Part shown: piece by piece, positions 26,281 to 35,746 of the stretch
Position numbering within the stretch: position 1 is the stretch's first letter
How the letters are laid out: the number at the start of each line of letters is the position of its first letter
Assembly (NCBI GenBank): GCA_910579865.1
Contig: CAJTXA010000015.1
Location: 1 to 64,000, forward strand
Source of the DNA: an uncultured Lachnospiraceae bacterium
Lineage (GTDB): Bacteria; Bacillota; Clostridia; Lachnospirales; Lachnospiraceae
Direction of reading: 5' to 3'
Length of the DNA: 64,000 bases
Position numbers and translations under genes: made by a program
Notes under the pieces: model-generated
What the model was told of the DNA's origin: nothing
Database searches by the model: none
The model's input: the letters and a program-made list of their open reading frames with translations, nothing else

Positions 26281-26319
26281 TACGGTTTGCCGTTTGGAAA
26301 AGTTTCTGAAGGAGGAATC

Positions 26320-27933
26320 ATGTATCAGTTGCTACTTGTCGATGATGAGGCACTTATCAGAGAAAATGTAGGTGAAAATGTGAAATGGGAACAATATGGC
26401 TATCAGTTGGTAGGCAGTTGTGAAAATGGAAAAGAGGCATTGGAATTTATAAAGAACCATGTGGTAGACGTGGTTCTTACGGATATCTGTATGCCTTATT
26501 TAGATGGAATTGAACTAAGTAAGAAATTGAATGAAAATTATCCTTCTATTAAAATTATTATTTTGAGTGGATATGATGAATTTGAATATGCAAAAAAAGC
26601 AATTCGTTATGGAGTAAAGGAATATTTACTTAAGCCTATTACAGCAGAAGAATTGGGAGATGTATTATTAGAATTAAAAAAACAAATGGATCGAGAACGA
26701 TGGACAGAGCAACGGATGACACAAATGCAGACTTTTTATCATAAGGGTCAACAATTACTTTATGCAGATACATTATTGAATTTGATAAGAGGAAGCAAAG
26801 AAGATATTGAGATTCAAAAGGATTTGATAGAGTTAGGATTAAAATTAGATTATATGGTATATCAAGTGGCGGTGGTAGAATTGGATCTCTATACAAAAAC
26901 AGATAAATTAGAAGAAAAAAAGAAAAAAGAAAGTGCACTAATGGCATTTGTTCTTTATAATATTAGTCAAGAAATTGTAGAAAAACATCAGTTAGGAGAA
27001 GTATGTCAGGGAAAAGACAATCGAACCTATATTTTGTTTTATTCCAATCAACCTATAAAGTTTCAGCAGACAGGAAAAAATATCTGTGAAAAGATTATTT
27101 TGCATATGAATCAGATTATGCAGTTAGCAGTTAATATTGGGATTGGGAGTTGCGTTTTAGAAATAGAACAAATTTATCGTTCTTATGAAGAGGCAGAAAC
27201 TGCATTAGAGTATCATTATATTATGGGAAAAAATTCTGTAATGGAGATGGAAATGATACAAAAGGAGAAAAAATCTGCTGATATGAATATGTTATTTGAC
27301 TTATTTATTCTTCATATAAAAGAAAATAATCGAGATGAAATAGAAAAGGATAGTAGGATTCTGGAAAATACAATTCGAAGTTGCCGTTATGATAGACAAA
27401 GTGCAGGTACAATTTTGCAACGATTAGTGGATAAGATAGAAGAGCTTTGTAAAATATCCTGTATAGAAGATAAACTAGAGGTTATCTCTAAAGAACAGAT
27501 TTTAAAAGAGATATTAATAGCAGGAAAATTGGAAGAAGCAATTGATATTTTATTTGCATATTGTATAGAAATAGCAGGACTACTAGAAAATCATAAAAAT
27601 GTAGGGGGCAGAAAATATGCTATAAAGGCAATGGACTATATTGAAAAAAATTATAGCGATTGTAATTTTGGATTGCAATCCGTCTGCTCCTATCTGAATA
27701 TTAGTATTAGCCGATTTAGTAGTATTTTTAAACAAACTACGGGAAATACTTTTATGGATGCATTGATTACAGTACGAATGAAAAAAGCAAAGGAGTTATT
27801 AGAAAATACTGATTTAAAAAATTATGAGATTGCAGAGAAAGTAGGATTTAGTGATTCTCATTATTTTGGAATTGCTTTTAAGAAAATCATAGGAAAAACG
27901 CCTACAGAGTATGCGCGAGAAATGAGAAAATAA
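26320..27933 (+). CDS. YesN-type response regulator with AraC DNA-binding domain
   Basis: This is a 537-residue response regulator. The receiver domain (1-120) has LLLVDDE, the phosphorylation site Asp55 in VVLTDICMPYLDG and the switch Lys in YLLKPI. A long middle region (about 130-420) of the YesN kind follows, then two AraC helix-turn-helix motifs (about 430-535) with the signature FSDSHYFGIAFKKIIGKTPTEYA. I start at 26320, where AAGGAGG lies close upstream. It is 39 bases after fucU and abuts the histidine kinase gene. It probably activates the fucose genes. Confidence 0.92.
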   Translation: MYQLLLVDDEALIRENVGENVKWEQYGYQLVGSCENGKEALEFIKNHVVDVVLTDICMPYLDGIELSKKLNENYPSIKIIILSGYDEFEYAKKAIRYGVKEYLLKPITAEELGDVLLELKKQMDRERWTEQRMTQMQTFYHKGQQLLYADTLLNLIRGSKEDIEIQKDLIELGLKLDYMVYQVAVVELDLYTKTDKLEEKKKKESALMAFVLYNISQEIVEKHQLGEVCQGKDNRTYILFYSNQPIKFQQTGKNICEKIILHMNQIMQLAVNIGIGSCVLEIEQIYRSYEEAETALEYHYIMGKNSVMEMEMIQKEKKSADMNMLFDLFILHIKENNRDEIEKDSRILENTIRSCRYDRQSAGTILQRLVDKIEELCKISCIEDKLEVISKEQILKEILIAGKLEEAIDILFAYCIEIAGLLENHKNVGGRKYAIKAMDYIEKNYSDCNFGLQSVCSYLNISISRFSSIFKQTTGNTFMDALITVRMKKAKELLENTDLKNYEIAEKVGFSDSHYFGIAFKKIIGKTPTEYAREMRK

Positions 27934-29736
27934 ATGTGGAATGATATAAAACAGTTTAATATTTTGTCATTATTTAAAAGTGTAAGATCTGCTATATTAT
28001 GTTTATTTTCTATATTAATAGTAGTAACTATGATAATATTTTTTTTAATATCTATAAATTATACAAAGAAAACAGTATTAGAAAATTCTACAGATTATGC
28101 TTCTCGTCTAGTTAGACAAGTAAATCATGATATTGATTCTTATATTGATTATATGGAAAATATTTCTTCTCTTGTAATTCATGGAGGGGATGTACAGCAG
28201 TATCTTTTTACTGGAATGATGGGGAAAAATAAGCAGGAAGCGTACAATCGGATTTTAACACAATTTCGTACTGTAGTGGAAACAAGAAGAGATATTTCTA
28301 ACATTGCAGTAGTGACTTTAGATGGACAATATATCATTAATGATGGTAAAGATCAGTTAAATAAAAATATTCAATTAGAAAATGTGGAATGGTATAAAGA
28401 AGCATTAGAAGGAGTGGATCGGATTTTAACTTCTTCCCATGTTCAGAATGTAATTCAGAATAACTATAAATGGGTGATTACATTTAGCAGGGGAATTCAA
28501 AATCCAGAAACAAAAGAGATACAAGCCGTCTTTTTTATTGATTTAAATTATAAGATATTAAAAGAACTATGTGAAAGAAATAGTCTTGCAAAAGATAGTT
28601 ATGTCTTTATTATTGATAAATCAGGACAAATTATCTATCATCCAAAGCAACAACTTCTATATAATGGGCTAACAACAGAAAAAATAGCAGATGTATTGAC
28701 ATGTGAATCCGATTATTTTGTTACACAAGAAGGCGAAAAAAGTAAGTTGTATACTATATCTGTATCAGAAAAGACGGGGTGGCGTGTGATAGGTGTGGCG
28801 GCCATTTCTGAATTGATGAAAAATAAAGAAGAGACACAAAATCTATATATTATTACTGCAGTTGTTTTGTTATGTATAGCAGTAATTTTAGCTAATTTTT
28901 TTACAACTGCGATTGCAAGACCAATTAAAAAGTTGAAGGATTCTATGAAAGAAGTAGAGAAAGGAAATTTTAAAAACGCAGGTGTAGTTGTGCGCTCTGG
29001 TAGAGAGATAGGAAGTTTAGAGAATTCCTTTAATGTTATGACAATAAAGATTCAGGAATTAATGGAACAAATCATTTATGAACAAAAACAGAAACGAAAA
29101 AGTGAATTGAAAGCATTGCGTTCTCAAATCAATCCACATTTTCTTTATAATACATTGGATTCTATTATCTGGATGGCAGAAGGTGGAAAGAATCGAGAAG
29201 TAGTTCGTATGACTTCTGCTCTTGCAAAACTATTAAGGCAAAGTATCAGTAATGAAGAGGAATTGATTTCTTTAGAAAGAGAAGTAGATTATGTTAGAAA
29301 CTATTTAATAATTCAAAAGATGCGGTATAAAGATAAATTAGAATATGAAATTGAAGTAGATAAAAAAATACAAAAAGAAAATATAATTAATTTAATTTTA
29401 CAACCTTTAGTAGAAAATGCTATTTATCATGGTATTAAGTATAAAGGAGCAAAAGGGTTAATACGAATTGAAGGATATGAAGAGAAAGAGAAGATTTTAT
29501 TAAAAGTAATTGATAATGGAATTGGAATGGATGAAGAAACCTTACAAGGAATTTTTTATAAGTCAAAGGATAAGGAAGGTAGTAGTGGAGTGGGAGTCTA
29601 TAATGTACAAACACGAATTCAACTATTTTATGGTGCAGAGTATGGACTTAGGTTTGAAAGTACATTTGGAGAGGGAACAACAGTTACAATATTGTTACCT
29701 AAAAATGTAAGTGCTAAAGAAGGGAATGGGGCATGA
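27934..29736 (+). CDS. YesM-type sensor histidine kinase
   Basis: This is a 600-residue membrane kinase. Membrane segment 1 (about 15-40) is followed by an extracellular Cache-like domain (about 41-305), segment 2 (about 308-330) and a HAMP domain (about 331-385). The His_kinase domain has QINPHFLYNTLDS with phospho-acceptor His402, and an HATPase with VENAIYHG, DNGIGMD and GVGVYNV. The start codon directly follows the stop of the response regulator. The next gene, for a membrane-anchored sugar-binding protein, overlaps its end by four bases (ATGA). This coupling suggests the three proteins form one sensor. Confidence 0.92.
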   Translation: MWNDIKQFNILSLFKSVRSAILCLFSILIVVTMIIFFLISINYTKKTVLENSTDYASRLVRQVNHDIDSYIDYMENISSLVIHGGDVQQYLFTGMMGKNKQEAYNRILTQFRTVVETRRDISNIAVVTLDGQYIINDGKDQLNKNIQLENVEWYKEALEGVDRILTSSHVQNVIQNNYKWVITFSRGIQNPETKEIQAVFFIDLNYKILKELCERNSLAKDSYVFIIDKSGQIIYHPKQQLLYNGLTTEKIADVLTCESDYFVTQEGEKSKLYTISVSEKTGWRVIGVAAISELMKNKEETQNLYIITAVVLLCIAVILANFFTTAIARPIKKLKDSMKEVEKGNFKNAGVVVRSGREIGSLENSFNVMTIKIQELMEQIIYEQKQKRKSELKALRSQINPHFLYNTLDSIIWMAEGGKNREVVRMTSALAKLLRQSISNEEELISLEREVDYVRNYLIIQKMRYKDKLEYEIEVDKKIQKENIINLILQPLVENAIYHGIKYKGAKGLIRIEGYEEKEKILLKVIDNGIGMDEETLQGIFYKSKDKEGSSGVGVYNVQTRIQLFYGAEYGLRFESTFGEGTTVTILLPKNVSAKEGNGA

Positions 29737-30713
29737 AATATCGAAAATATAGGATAGTATGGATTATGACTGCATTTGTTTTAATACAAATTGGAGTTTT
29801 GTTTTTGATATATTGGAAACATCCAGATAAAACATACCATGTAATATTTATTCCTAAGATTATAGATGAAAAAACAGACTTTTGGAAACTTTTGACTGAA
29901 GGGGTAGAGATGGCAGCAGTAGAAAACCAGGTGGATGTTACAATTGTAGCACCAGAATCGGAGGAGGACTATGAGGCGCAGAATCAATTGATTGAGTGGG
30001 CAATTTTACAGAAGCCAGATGCAATTTTATTAACTCCTTGTAGTTATACAGAATCAACAGAATATGTAAAAAAGATTAAAGAACAAGGGATTGTACTAGT
30101 TTTGATTGATTCATCAATAGATGCAGATGTTGCAGATGCAGTAATTGCTACGAATAATATAAAAATTGGAGAAGTAGAGGGAAATTTTATGAAGAGGTTT
30201 GTTTCTGAGGATTCTTGTATTGCAATTATTGGACATGTAAAAAATTCCTCTACTGCAATCGAACGAGAAATTGGTGTTCGGAAAGGACTAGGAGAATACG
30301 AAGAGAAAATTGTAGATGTAGTATTTTGTGATTCTGATTATGATAAAGCTTATACACAGATGATGAATTTATTAGAAAAGTATCCTAGTATTGATTTGGT
30401 AGCAGGATTAAATGAATATTCTGCTGTAGGTGCAGCAAGAGCAATTAAGGAAAAGGGATTGGAAAAACAGATTAAAGTAGTAGGGATTGATAGTTCTTTG
30501 GAAGAGATACAGATGTTAGAAGAAGGGATTTTTACAGCAATTGTAATGCAAAATCCTTTTAAAATGGGATATATGGGAATGGAAGTAGCAGTAAAAATAT
30601 TAGATGGAGAAAAGGTTTTGAAAAATATTGATTCTGGATGTCAATTGATTACAAAGGATAGTATGTATACAGAAGAAAATCAGAAATTGTTGTTTCCTTT
30701 TCGGGAGGAATAA
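29733..30713 (+). CDS. membrane-anchored sugar-binding co-sensor
   Basis: This is a 326-residue protein. One N-terminal membrane segment (about 8-27) has no lipobox and no clear cleavage site, so the protein stays tethered outside the cell. The rest is a Peripla_BP_4-type sugar-binding domain in two lobes. Its C-terminus (NIDSGCQLITKDSMY) resembles that of the importer's own binding protein (DVDTGCQWYTAANM), so both may bind the same sugar. It overlaps the kinase gene by four bases. In Clostridium beijerinckii XylFII, a similar binding protein, works with a LytS kinase and YesN regulator; the same arrangement is inferred here for fucose. Confidence 0.82.
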   Translation: MKYRKYRIVWIMTAFVLIQIGVLFLIYWKHPDKTYHVIFIPKIIDEKTDFWKLLTEGVEMAAVENQVDVTIVAPESEEDYEAQNQLIEWAILQKPDAILLTPCSYTESTEYVKKIKEQGIVLVLIDSSIDADVADAVIATNNIKIGEVEGNFMKRFVSEDSCIAIIGHVKNSSTAIEREIGVRKGLGEYEEKIVDVVFCDSDYDKAYTQMMNLLEKYPSIDLVAGLNEYSAVGAARAIKEKGLEKQIKVVGIDSSLEEIQMLEEGIFTAIVMQNPFKMGYMGMEVAVKILDGEKVLKNIDSGCQLITKDSMYTEENQKLLFPFREE

Positions 30714-30750
30714 AATGATAGCAAGATATAATAAAAAATGGTTTTTGTTA

Positions 30751-30826
30751 TCCATAAGTCTATATTACTTTATAGTATATTTTATTGTGATTTAACTATA
30801 TTGTGAAAAGGACTTATGGATTTTTT
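30751..30826 (+). terminator. first of two tandem hairpins after the sensor genes
   Basis: TCCATAAGTC (30751-30760) pairs perfectly with GACTTATGGA (30811-30820), followed directly by T6. The 50-base loop has further weak AT pairing. It looks like a terminator with an unusually large loop. Confidence 0.45.
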
Positions 30827-30843
30827 ATACTTAAATAAAATTT

Positions 30844-30889
30844 AAAAAGGTCAAAAATTTACAAAGGCAGTAAATTTTTGACCTTTTTT
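30844..30889. terminator. strong intrinsic terminator before the fucose importer
   Basis: A perfect 19-bp stem, arms 30844-30862 and 30870-30888, has a 7-base loop and ends in T6. It separates the sensor operon from the importer operon, 18 bases after the first hairpin. Confidence 0.8.
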
Positions 30890-30903
30890 GATAAGATTTT
30901 GAA

Positions 30904-30932
30904 TTGGATAGAAAGGATGAAAGAAATATAAT
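30904..30932 (+). promoter_or_regulatory. probable promoter of the importer operon
   Basis: TTGGAT (30904-30909), a 17-base spacer and a perfect TATAAT (30927-30932) lie just after the strong terminator and 45 bases before the first importer gene. The poor -35 would fit a promoter needing an activator. Confidence 0.45.
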
Positions 30933-30977
30933 AAAGATTAAGAATAAGAGAATAGAAGAAAGATGGAAGGTGAGAAT

Positions 30978-32471
30978 GTGGGTGAAGTAATATTAAAAAT
31001 GAAGGAGATAGATAAGTCATTTCCTGGAGTTCATGCTCTTAAGAAAGTAAATTTGGAAGTCCGAAAAGGTGAAGTACTCGCTTTAATGGGAGAAAATGGG
31101 GCAGGGAAATCCACATTAATGAAAGTTTTAACTGGAATTTATAGCAAGGATTCAGGAGAAGTAATTTATGAAGGGAGTTCAGTGGAATTTTCTAGTCCAA
31201 GAGAAGCACAGGATGCAGGAATTGCGATTGTTCATCAAGAATTAAATATGATGCACCAATTAACAGTGGCACAGAATATTTTTATAGGAAGAGAGTTTAT
31301 GAAGGGAAGATTCATCGATGATAAAAAGATGAATGAAGAAGCAAAAAAGTTGTTTGAACGATTGAATATTGATATTAATCCAGCAGAAACTATGAATAAT
31401 TTAACAGTAGGAAGACAACAGATGTGTGAAATTGCAAAAGCGATTTCCAGAGAAGTAAAAGTGATTATCTTTGATGAACCAACTGCTGCCCTTACAGAAT
31501 CAGAAATTGAAGAATTATTTAAGATTATTCGAGAGTTACGAGAAAAGAATTTGGGAATTGTTTATATTTCTCATCGTATGGATGAAATTAAGATGATTAC
31601 AGATAGAGTAACCGTGATGCGAGATGGAGAGTATGTAGGAACACTGATTACAAAGGAATGTACAAAAGATGATATTATCAATATGATGGTAGGACGTACA
31701 ATATATGAAGATCCAAAAGAGAAAAGTAATGTGGCAGAAGATGCACCAGTTGTATTGAAGGTGGAACATCTTAATGCAGGTAAACTGGTAAGGGATGTTA
31801 GCTTTGAATTAAGAAAAGGTGAAATACTTGGATTTTCAGGATTAATGGGAGCTGGTAGGACAGAAACAGCAAGAGCACTTTTTGGAGCAGATAAAAAAGA
31901 GAGTGGTACAATTTATGTAAATGGACAACAAGTAGAAATTCATACACCACAGGATGCAGTAAAAGCAGGAATTGGATATCTTTCAGAGGATAGAAAACGC
32001 TTTGGGTTAGTATTAGACAAAACAGTAGCAGAAAATACTAGCATGGCTGCTTTAGATTTATTTACAAATGGACTTTTAATCGATCGAAAACAAGAAGAAG
32101 AAATTGCTCAGGAATATGTAAGTAAATTAAAAACAAAAACACCAAATGTAACAACTCAAGTAGTAACTCTTTCTGGAGGAAATCAGCAAAAGGTAGTAAT
32201 TGCAAAATGGCTGACAAGAAATTGTGATATTTTGATCTTTGATGAACCAACTAGAGGAATTGATGTAGGAGCAAAAAGTGAAATTTATCATTTAATGAAT
32301 GAACTGGTAGAACAAGGTAAGTCTATTATTATGATTTCATCAGAAATGACAGAAATTCTTAGAATGAGTGATCGCATTATTGTAATGTGTGAGGGAAGAA
32401 AAACAGGGGAAATTGCAATAGATAAAGCGTCGCAAGAAGTGATTATGCATGCTGCGACATTGAGAAACTAG
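30978..32471 (+). CDS. RbsA/MglA-type sugar ABC transporter ATPase
   Basis: This is a double ATPase of 497 residues from the GTG at 30978, which has AAGGTG five bases upstream; an in-frame ATG at 30963 would add five residues but has no good binding site. The first nucleotide-binding domain has Walker A GENGAGKST and Walker B VIIFDEPTAALTE. The second has the degenerate Walker A GLMGAGRTETA usual for this family, LSGGNQQK and LIFDEPTRGIDVGAK. It powers the permease and binding protein encoded next. L-fucose is the inferred substrate from the surrounding isomerase and mutarotase. Confidence 0.92.
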   Translation: MGEVILKMKEIDKSFPGVHALKKVNLEVRKGEVLALMGENGAGKSTLMKVLTGIYSKDSGEVIYEGSSVEFSSPREAQDAGIAIVHQELNMMHQLTVAQNIFIGREFMKGRFIDDKKMNEEAKKLFERLNIDINPAETMNNLTVGRQQMCEIAKAISREVKVIIFDEPTAALTESEIEELFKIIRELREKNLGIVYISHRMDEIKMITDRVTVMRDGEYVGTLITKECTKDDIINMMVGRTIYEDPKEKSNVAEDAPVVLKVEHLNAGKLVRDVSFELRKGEILGFSGLMGAGRTETARALFGADKKESGTIYVNGQQVEIHTPQDAVKAGIGYLSEDRKRFGLVLDKTVAENTSMAALDLFTNGLLIDRKQEEEIAQEYVSKLKTKTPNVTTQVVTLSGGNQQKVVIAKWLTRNCDILIFDEPTRGIDVGAKSEIYHLMNELVEQGKSIIMISSEMTEILRMSDRIIVMCEGRKTGEIAIDKASQEVIMHAATLRN

Positions 32472-32492
32472 GAACTAGGGAGGTACATAAAA

Positions 32493-33488
32493 ATGGAAAA
32501 TAAAAAAAATGGGTTTCAAAATCATCCAATTGTAAAAGCAATTGGAACACAAAAATTAATTGCATTATTGGCATTAATTGTGCTTTATGTAGCTTTTGGC
32601 TTAATTAATCCAGCTTTTCGTTCTTATGCTACATTGGTAAATATTTTTGATGCATCTTATTATATTGGTTTGATGGCAATTGGTGTGACATTTGCGATTA
32701 CTTCAGATGGAATTGATCTTTCAATTGGAACAGTATTGATGTGTTCTTCATTAGTTTCTGGTTATTTAATCACTAAATTTAATCTTCCAGTTATATTAGG
32801 ACTGCTTGTTTGTATTTTGATTGGTGCAATATTTGGACTATTAAATGGTGTACTTGTTTCCTATATGGGATTACCACCATTTATTGCAACACTTGGTTCT
32901 ATGATGCTTTCAAAAGGAATTGGCTCTGTAATAACAAAAGCACAAAGTGTAACTTGGCCACAAGCATCTTCTGAGCAAGGATGGTTCCGAAGTATCTTTA
33001 AGATTAATCAAAATGGTGTATTAATTCCAACTGGGTTTATTCTTTTAATTGCAGTAGCAATATTAGCAGCAATTTTATTAAATAAAACAAAACCAGGACG
33101 TTATATTTTAGCACTTGGAAGCAATAGTGAGGCAACTCGGTTATCTGGTGTAAATGTAGCAAAATGGAGAACACTTGCCTATGTAATTAGTGGTACATTA
33201 GCAGGTTTAGCAGGTTTAGCGTATGCTTCTATTTATTCAACTGTATTGCCAGGAGGTGGCGGCGGATTTGAATTAGATGCGATTGCAGGTGTAGTAATTG
33301 GCGGAACTTCGATGAGTGGTGGTTATGGTACAATATCAGGAACATTAATTGGTGTATTTATTATGTCTGTATTAAAGACAGGGCTTCCATTTATTGGATT
33401 ACAAACCCATTATCAGCAAATTGCAACAGGAATTGTATTAGTATTTGCAGTTTATATGGATGTATTAAATCGGAAAAAGAAACATTAA
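32493..33488 (+). CDS. RbsC-type sugar ABC transporter permease
   Basis: This is a 331-residue membrane protein of the RbsC/MglC family with about eight to ten membrane segments. Typical segments are ITSDGIDLSIGTVLMCSSLVSG, PPFIATLGSMMLSKGIG and ALGSNSEATRLSGVNV, with the C-terminal GGTSMSGGYGTISGTLIGVFIM. It starts 21 bases after the ATPase gene with GGGAGG upstream. Confidence 0.92.
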   Translation: MENKKNGFQNHPIVKAIGTQKLIALLALIVLYVAFGLINPAFRSYATLVNIFDASYYIGLMAIGVTFAITSDGIDLSIGTVLMCSSLVSGYLITKFNLPVILGLLVCILIGAIFGLLNGVLVSYMGLPPFIATLGSMMLSKGIGSVITKAQSVTWPQASSEQGWFRSIFKINQNGVLIPTGFILLIAVAILAAILLNKTKPGRYILALGSNSEATRLSGVNVAKWRTLAYVISGTLAGLAGLAYASIYSTVLPGGGGGFELDAIAGVVIGGTSMSGGYGTISGTLIGVFIMSVLKTGLPFIGLQTHYQQIATGIVLVFAVYMDVLNRKKKH

Positions 33489-33555
33489 AAATATGCTTTG
33501 TAATTCCTGTAAAGGAATATACATAGAAATTAATTACTTAAGGGAGGTAAAAAAA

Positions 33556-34671
33556 ATGAAGAAAAAATTACTTGGTATGTTGTTAGCTACAGCAATGGCT
33601 GTTACAGCACTGACAGGATGTGGAGGAAAAACACCAAATCCAACAACGGCGAATAAAGGTTCGCAGGATACAAACACAACTCAATCTCAGACAACAGCAA
33701 ATAGTGAAGAGTTAGGTAAAATTTATTTAGTATCAAAAGGATTTCAGCATCAATTTTGGCAAGCTGTATTACAAGGAGCAAATGAAGCAGCAGCAACTTA
33801 TGGTGTAAAGATTGATTTTCAAGGTCCAGATAATGAATCTTCTTATGCACAACAGGTACAAATGTTAAATAATGCGATTAATAATAAGCCACCAGCAATT
33901 GGATTGGCAGCATTAGATACAGAGTCTTGTTTAGAAAGTATACAAACTGCTATGGATGCAGGAATTCCGATTATTGGGTTTGATTCTGGTGTTCCAGGAG
34001 CTCCAGAAGGTGCAATTGTAGCAAATGCTTCTACAGATAACTATGCAGCAGGAGAATTGGCAGGAGAAGAGACTTATAAGTTAATTAAGGATATGATTGC
34101 TTCAGCTACTTCACCAGTAAGAATTGGTGTAATGAATCAGGATTCAACGAGTGAATCTATTACACAGCGTGGTTCTGGTTTTGTAGATAAAATAAAAAGC
34201 TTAATCGAGGCAGATGGAAAGGTTGTTTCTGTAGAAGGACATGATAAGTGGGCAAATAAAGTAGATAACGCAGATGTAATTTTGGAAGTAGTTGTACCAG
34301 CTTCTGTTTCTGCAGACCTTTCTGCGATTGATGCGCAAAATCTTTTAAACAAAGCAGATACAATTTGTATTTACGGATCAAATCAGTTTTCTGGTGAAGG
34401 ATTGATTAATGGAGATGCAAATATTGGCAAATTAGGAAAGGATGTAATAGGAGTTGCATTTGATTCTGGTGCATTAATTAAGACAGCTGTAAAAGAAGGA
34501 AAATTGGCAGGTGCAGTGACACAAGATCCTTTGCAAATTGGTTATAAAACAGTAGAACTTTGTGTAAAAGCAGCAAAGGGAGAAGCAGTAGAAGATGTAG
34601 ATACTGGATGTCAATGGTATACAGCAGCAAATATGGATGATCCAAAGATTGCTCCAAATTTATATGATTAG
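33556..34671 (+). CDS. sugar-binding lipoprotein of the RbsABC-type importer
   Basis: This is a 371-residue lipoprotein. The signal peptide ends in LTGC with Cys22, followed by a Thr/Asn/Gln-rich linker (about 27-50) and a two-lobe Peripla_BP_4 domain beginning GKIYLVSKGFQHQFWQAVLQG. I use the ATG at 33556, with GGGAGG eight bases upstream, rather than the far upstream ATG at 33493. It is the last gene of the importer operon. Its C-terminal DVDTGCQ is shared with the membrane-anchored co-sensor at 29733. Confidence 0.92.
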   Translation: MKKKLLGMLLATAMAVTALTGCGGKTPNPTTANKGSQDTNTTQSQTTANSEELGKIYLVSKGFQHQFWQAVLQGANEAAATYGVKIDFQGPDNESSYAQQVQMLNNAINNKPPAIGLAALDTESCLESIQTAMDAGIPIIGFDSGVPGAPEGAIVANASTDNYAAGELAGEETYKLIKDMIASATSPVRIGVMNQDSTSESITQRGSGFVDKIKSLIEADGKVVSVEGHDKWANKVDNADVILEVVVPASVSADLSAIDAQNLLNKADTICIYGSNQFSGEGLINGDANIGKLGKDVIGVAFDSGALIKTAVKEGKLAGAVTQDPLQIGYKTVELCVKAAKGEAVEDVDTGCQWYTAANMDDPKIAPNLYD

Positions 34672-34727
34672 TCTATATGATTAGATAGAACATAATATCA
34701 AAGTTATAATAATAGAAAATCAGATAG

Positions 34728-34758
34728 GGCGGTCTTTAGAAAGAAGAAAAAGACCGCC
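34728..34758. terminator. hairpin between converging importer and AraC genes
   Basis: GGCGGTCTTT (34728-34737) pairs perfectly with AAAGACCGCC (34749-34758) around an 11-base A-rich loop. Neither side has a strong T tract. Its place between convergent stop codons supports a shared terminator. Confidence 0.6.
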
Positions 34759-34764
34759 TGTAAT

Positions 34765-35625
34765 CTATCCACGTTTCATTTGTAACTGATATTGTTTTGG
34801 TGTAGTATGTTTATAACGTTTGAATACTTTAATAAAGTAACTGTTGTCATTAAATCCACAGTCATAAGCAATAGAGGTAATAGGGGTATCTGTAGTACAT
34901 AAAAGAGAACAGGCACGTTCGATACGATAGTAATTTAAATAGTCCATAGGAGTTTTATGGATAATTGCCTGAAAGTATCGACAAAAATATTTAGGTGACA
35001 TACCACATATTTGTGACAGTTGGTTTAAAGTAATACTAGAGGAATAGTGGTTTTCAATATATTCGAAAACTGGTTTTAGCCGTTCTGAGTGATAAAAAGG
35101 CGAATGGGTGCCAGATGTTTTATCAGAGTAGAATTTTTCACAGAAAATAAGTCCAAATAGTTCCAACAGTGTACCTGCTACAAGCAGTTCATAACCTTCC
35201 ATTCTCTCTTTTATTGTAATAAAAAGACGTTCAATAGTGGAATGGAGTGTTTCCATAGCTGGAGTAATTAAGGAATGGATAAGAATATCTTGATGTTTGA
35301 TTTTATTTATATATTGTCGGCAGAAATCCGCATGAATATAAAGGAGATCAGGATTAAATACAAGACATTCATAAACACAATTTTCGGGGACAGCACCATG
35401 TATTGAACCAGAAGGAATTAAAATACTTTCTCCAGGTTGTGCAGTGATTTTTTTCTCCTCTAGTGTAAGGCATAAGATGCCTTTTAAAATTTTTACAATT
35501 TCAAATTCTTTATGCCAATGGAAAGGCATTTCATAACGAGGATGATTGTTATCTACATGATAGAAGGCAATCGGAAAATCATTAGTTCCGTGCATTTGTT
35601 TTTCATTATAGTCCAGATATAGCAT
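34765..35625 (-). CDS. AraC-family regulator, divergent from fucI
   Basis: This is a 286-residue regulator. The N-terminal cupin-like sensing domain (about 15-150) has HWHKEFEIVKILKG and the turn GESILIPSGSIHG. The C-terminal AraC domain (about 185-284) carries two helix-turn-helix motifs, LNQLSQICGMSPKYFCRYFQ and ITSIAYDCGFNDNSYFIKVFKRYKHTTPKQYQ. It is transcribed away from fucI with a 121-base gap between the starts, so fucI is the likely target. The effector could be L-fucose or L-fuculose. A two-component YesN-type regulator is also encoded in the locus. Confidence 0.9.
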   Translation of the reverse strand: MLYLDYNEKQMHGTNDFPIAFYHVDNNHPRYEMPFHWHKEFEIVKILKGILCLTLEEKKITAQPGESILIPSGSIHGAVPENCVYECLVFNPDLLYIHADFCRQYINKIKHQDILIHSLITPAMETLHSTIERLFITIKERMEGYELLVAGTLLELFGLIFCEKFYSDKTSGTHSPFYHSERLKPVFEYIENHYSSSITLNQLSQICGMSPKYFCRYFQAIIHKTPMDYLNYYRIERACSLLCTTDTPITSIAYDCGFNDNSYFIKVFKRYKHTTPKQYQLQMKRG

Positions 35626-35746
35626 GGGGCTTCTCCTTACAGAAAAAAGTGAATATTATAGATTTTTTATAAGTATTATAACATATGATTTTGTATAAAA
35701 CAAGAGATTATATTTCATTAGGAAAAGAAAAAGGAGGTATTTGCAA

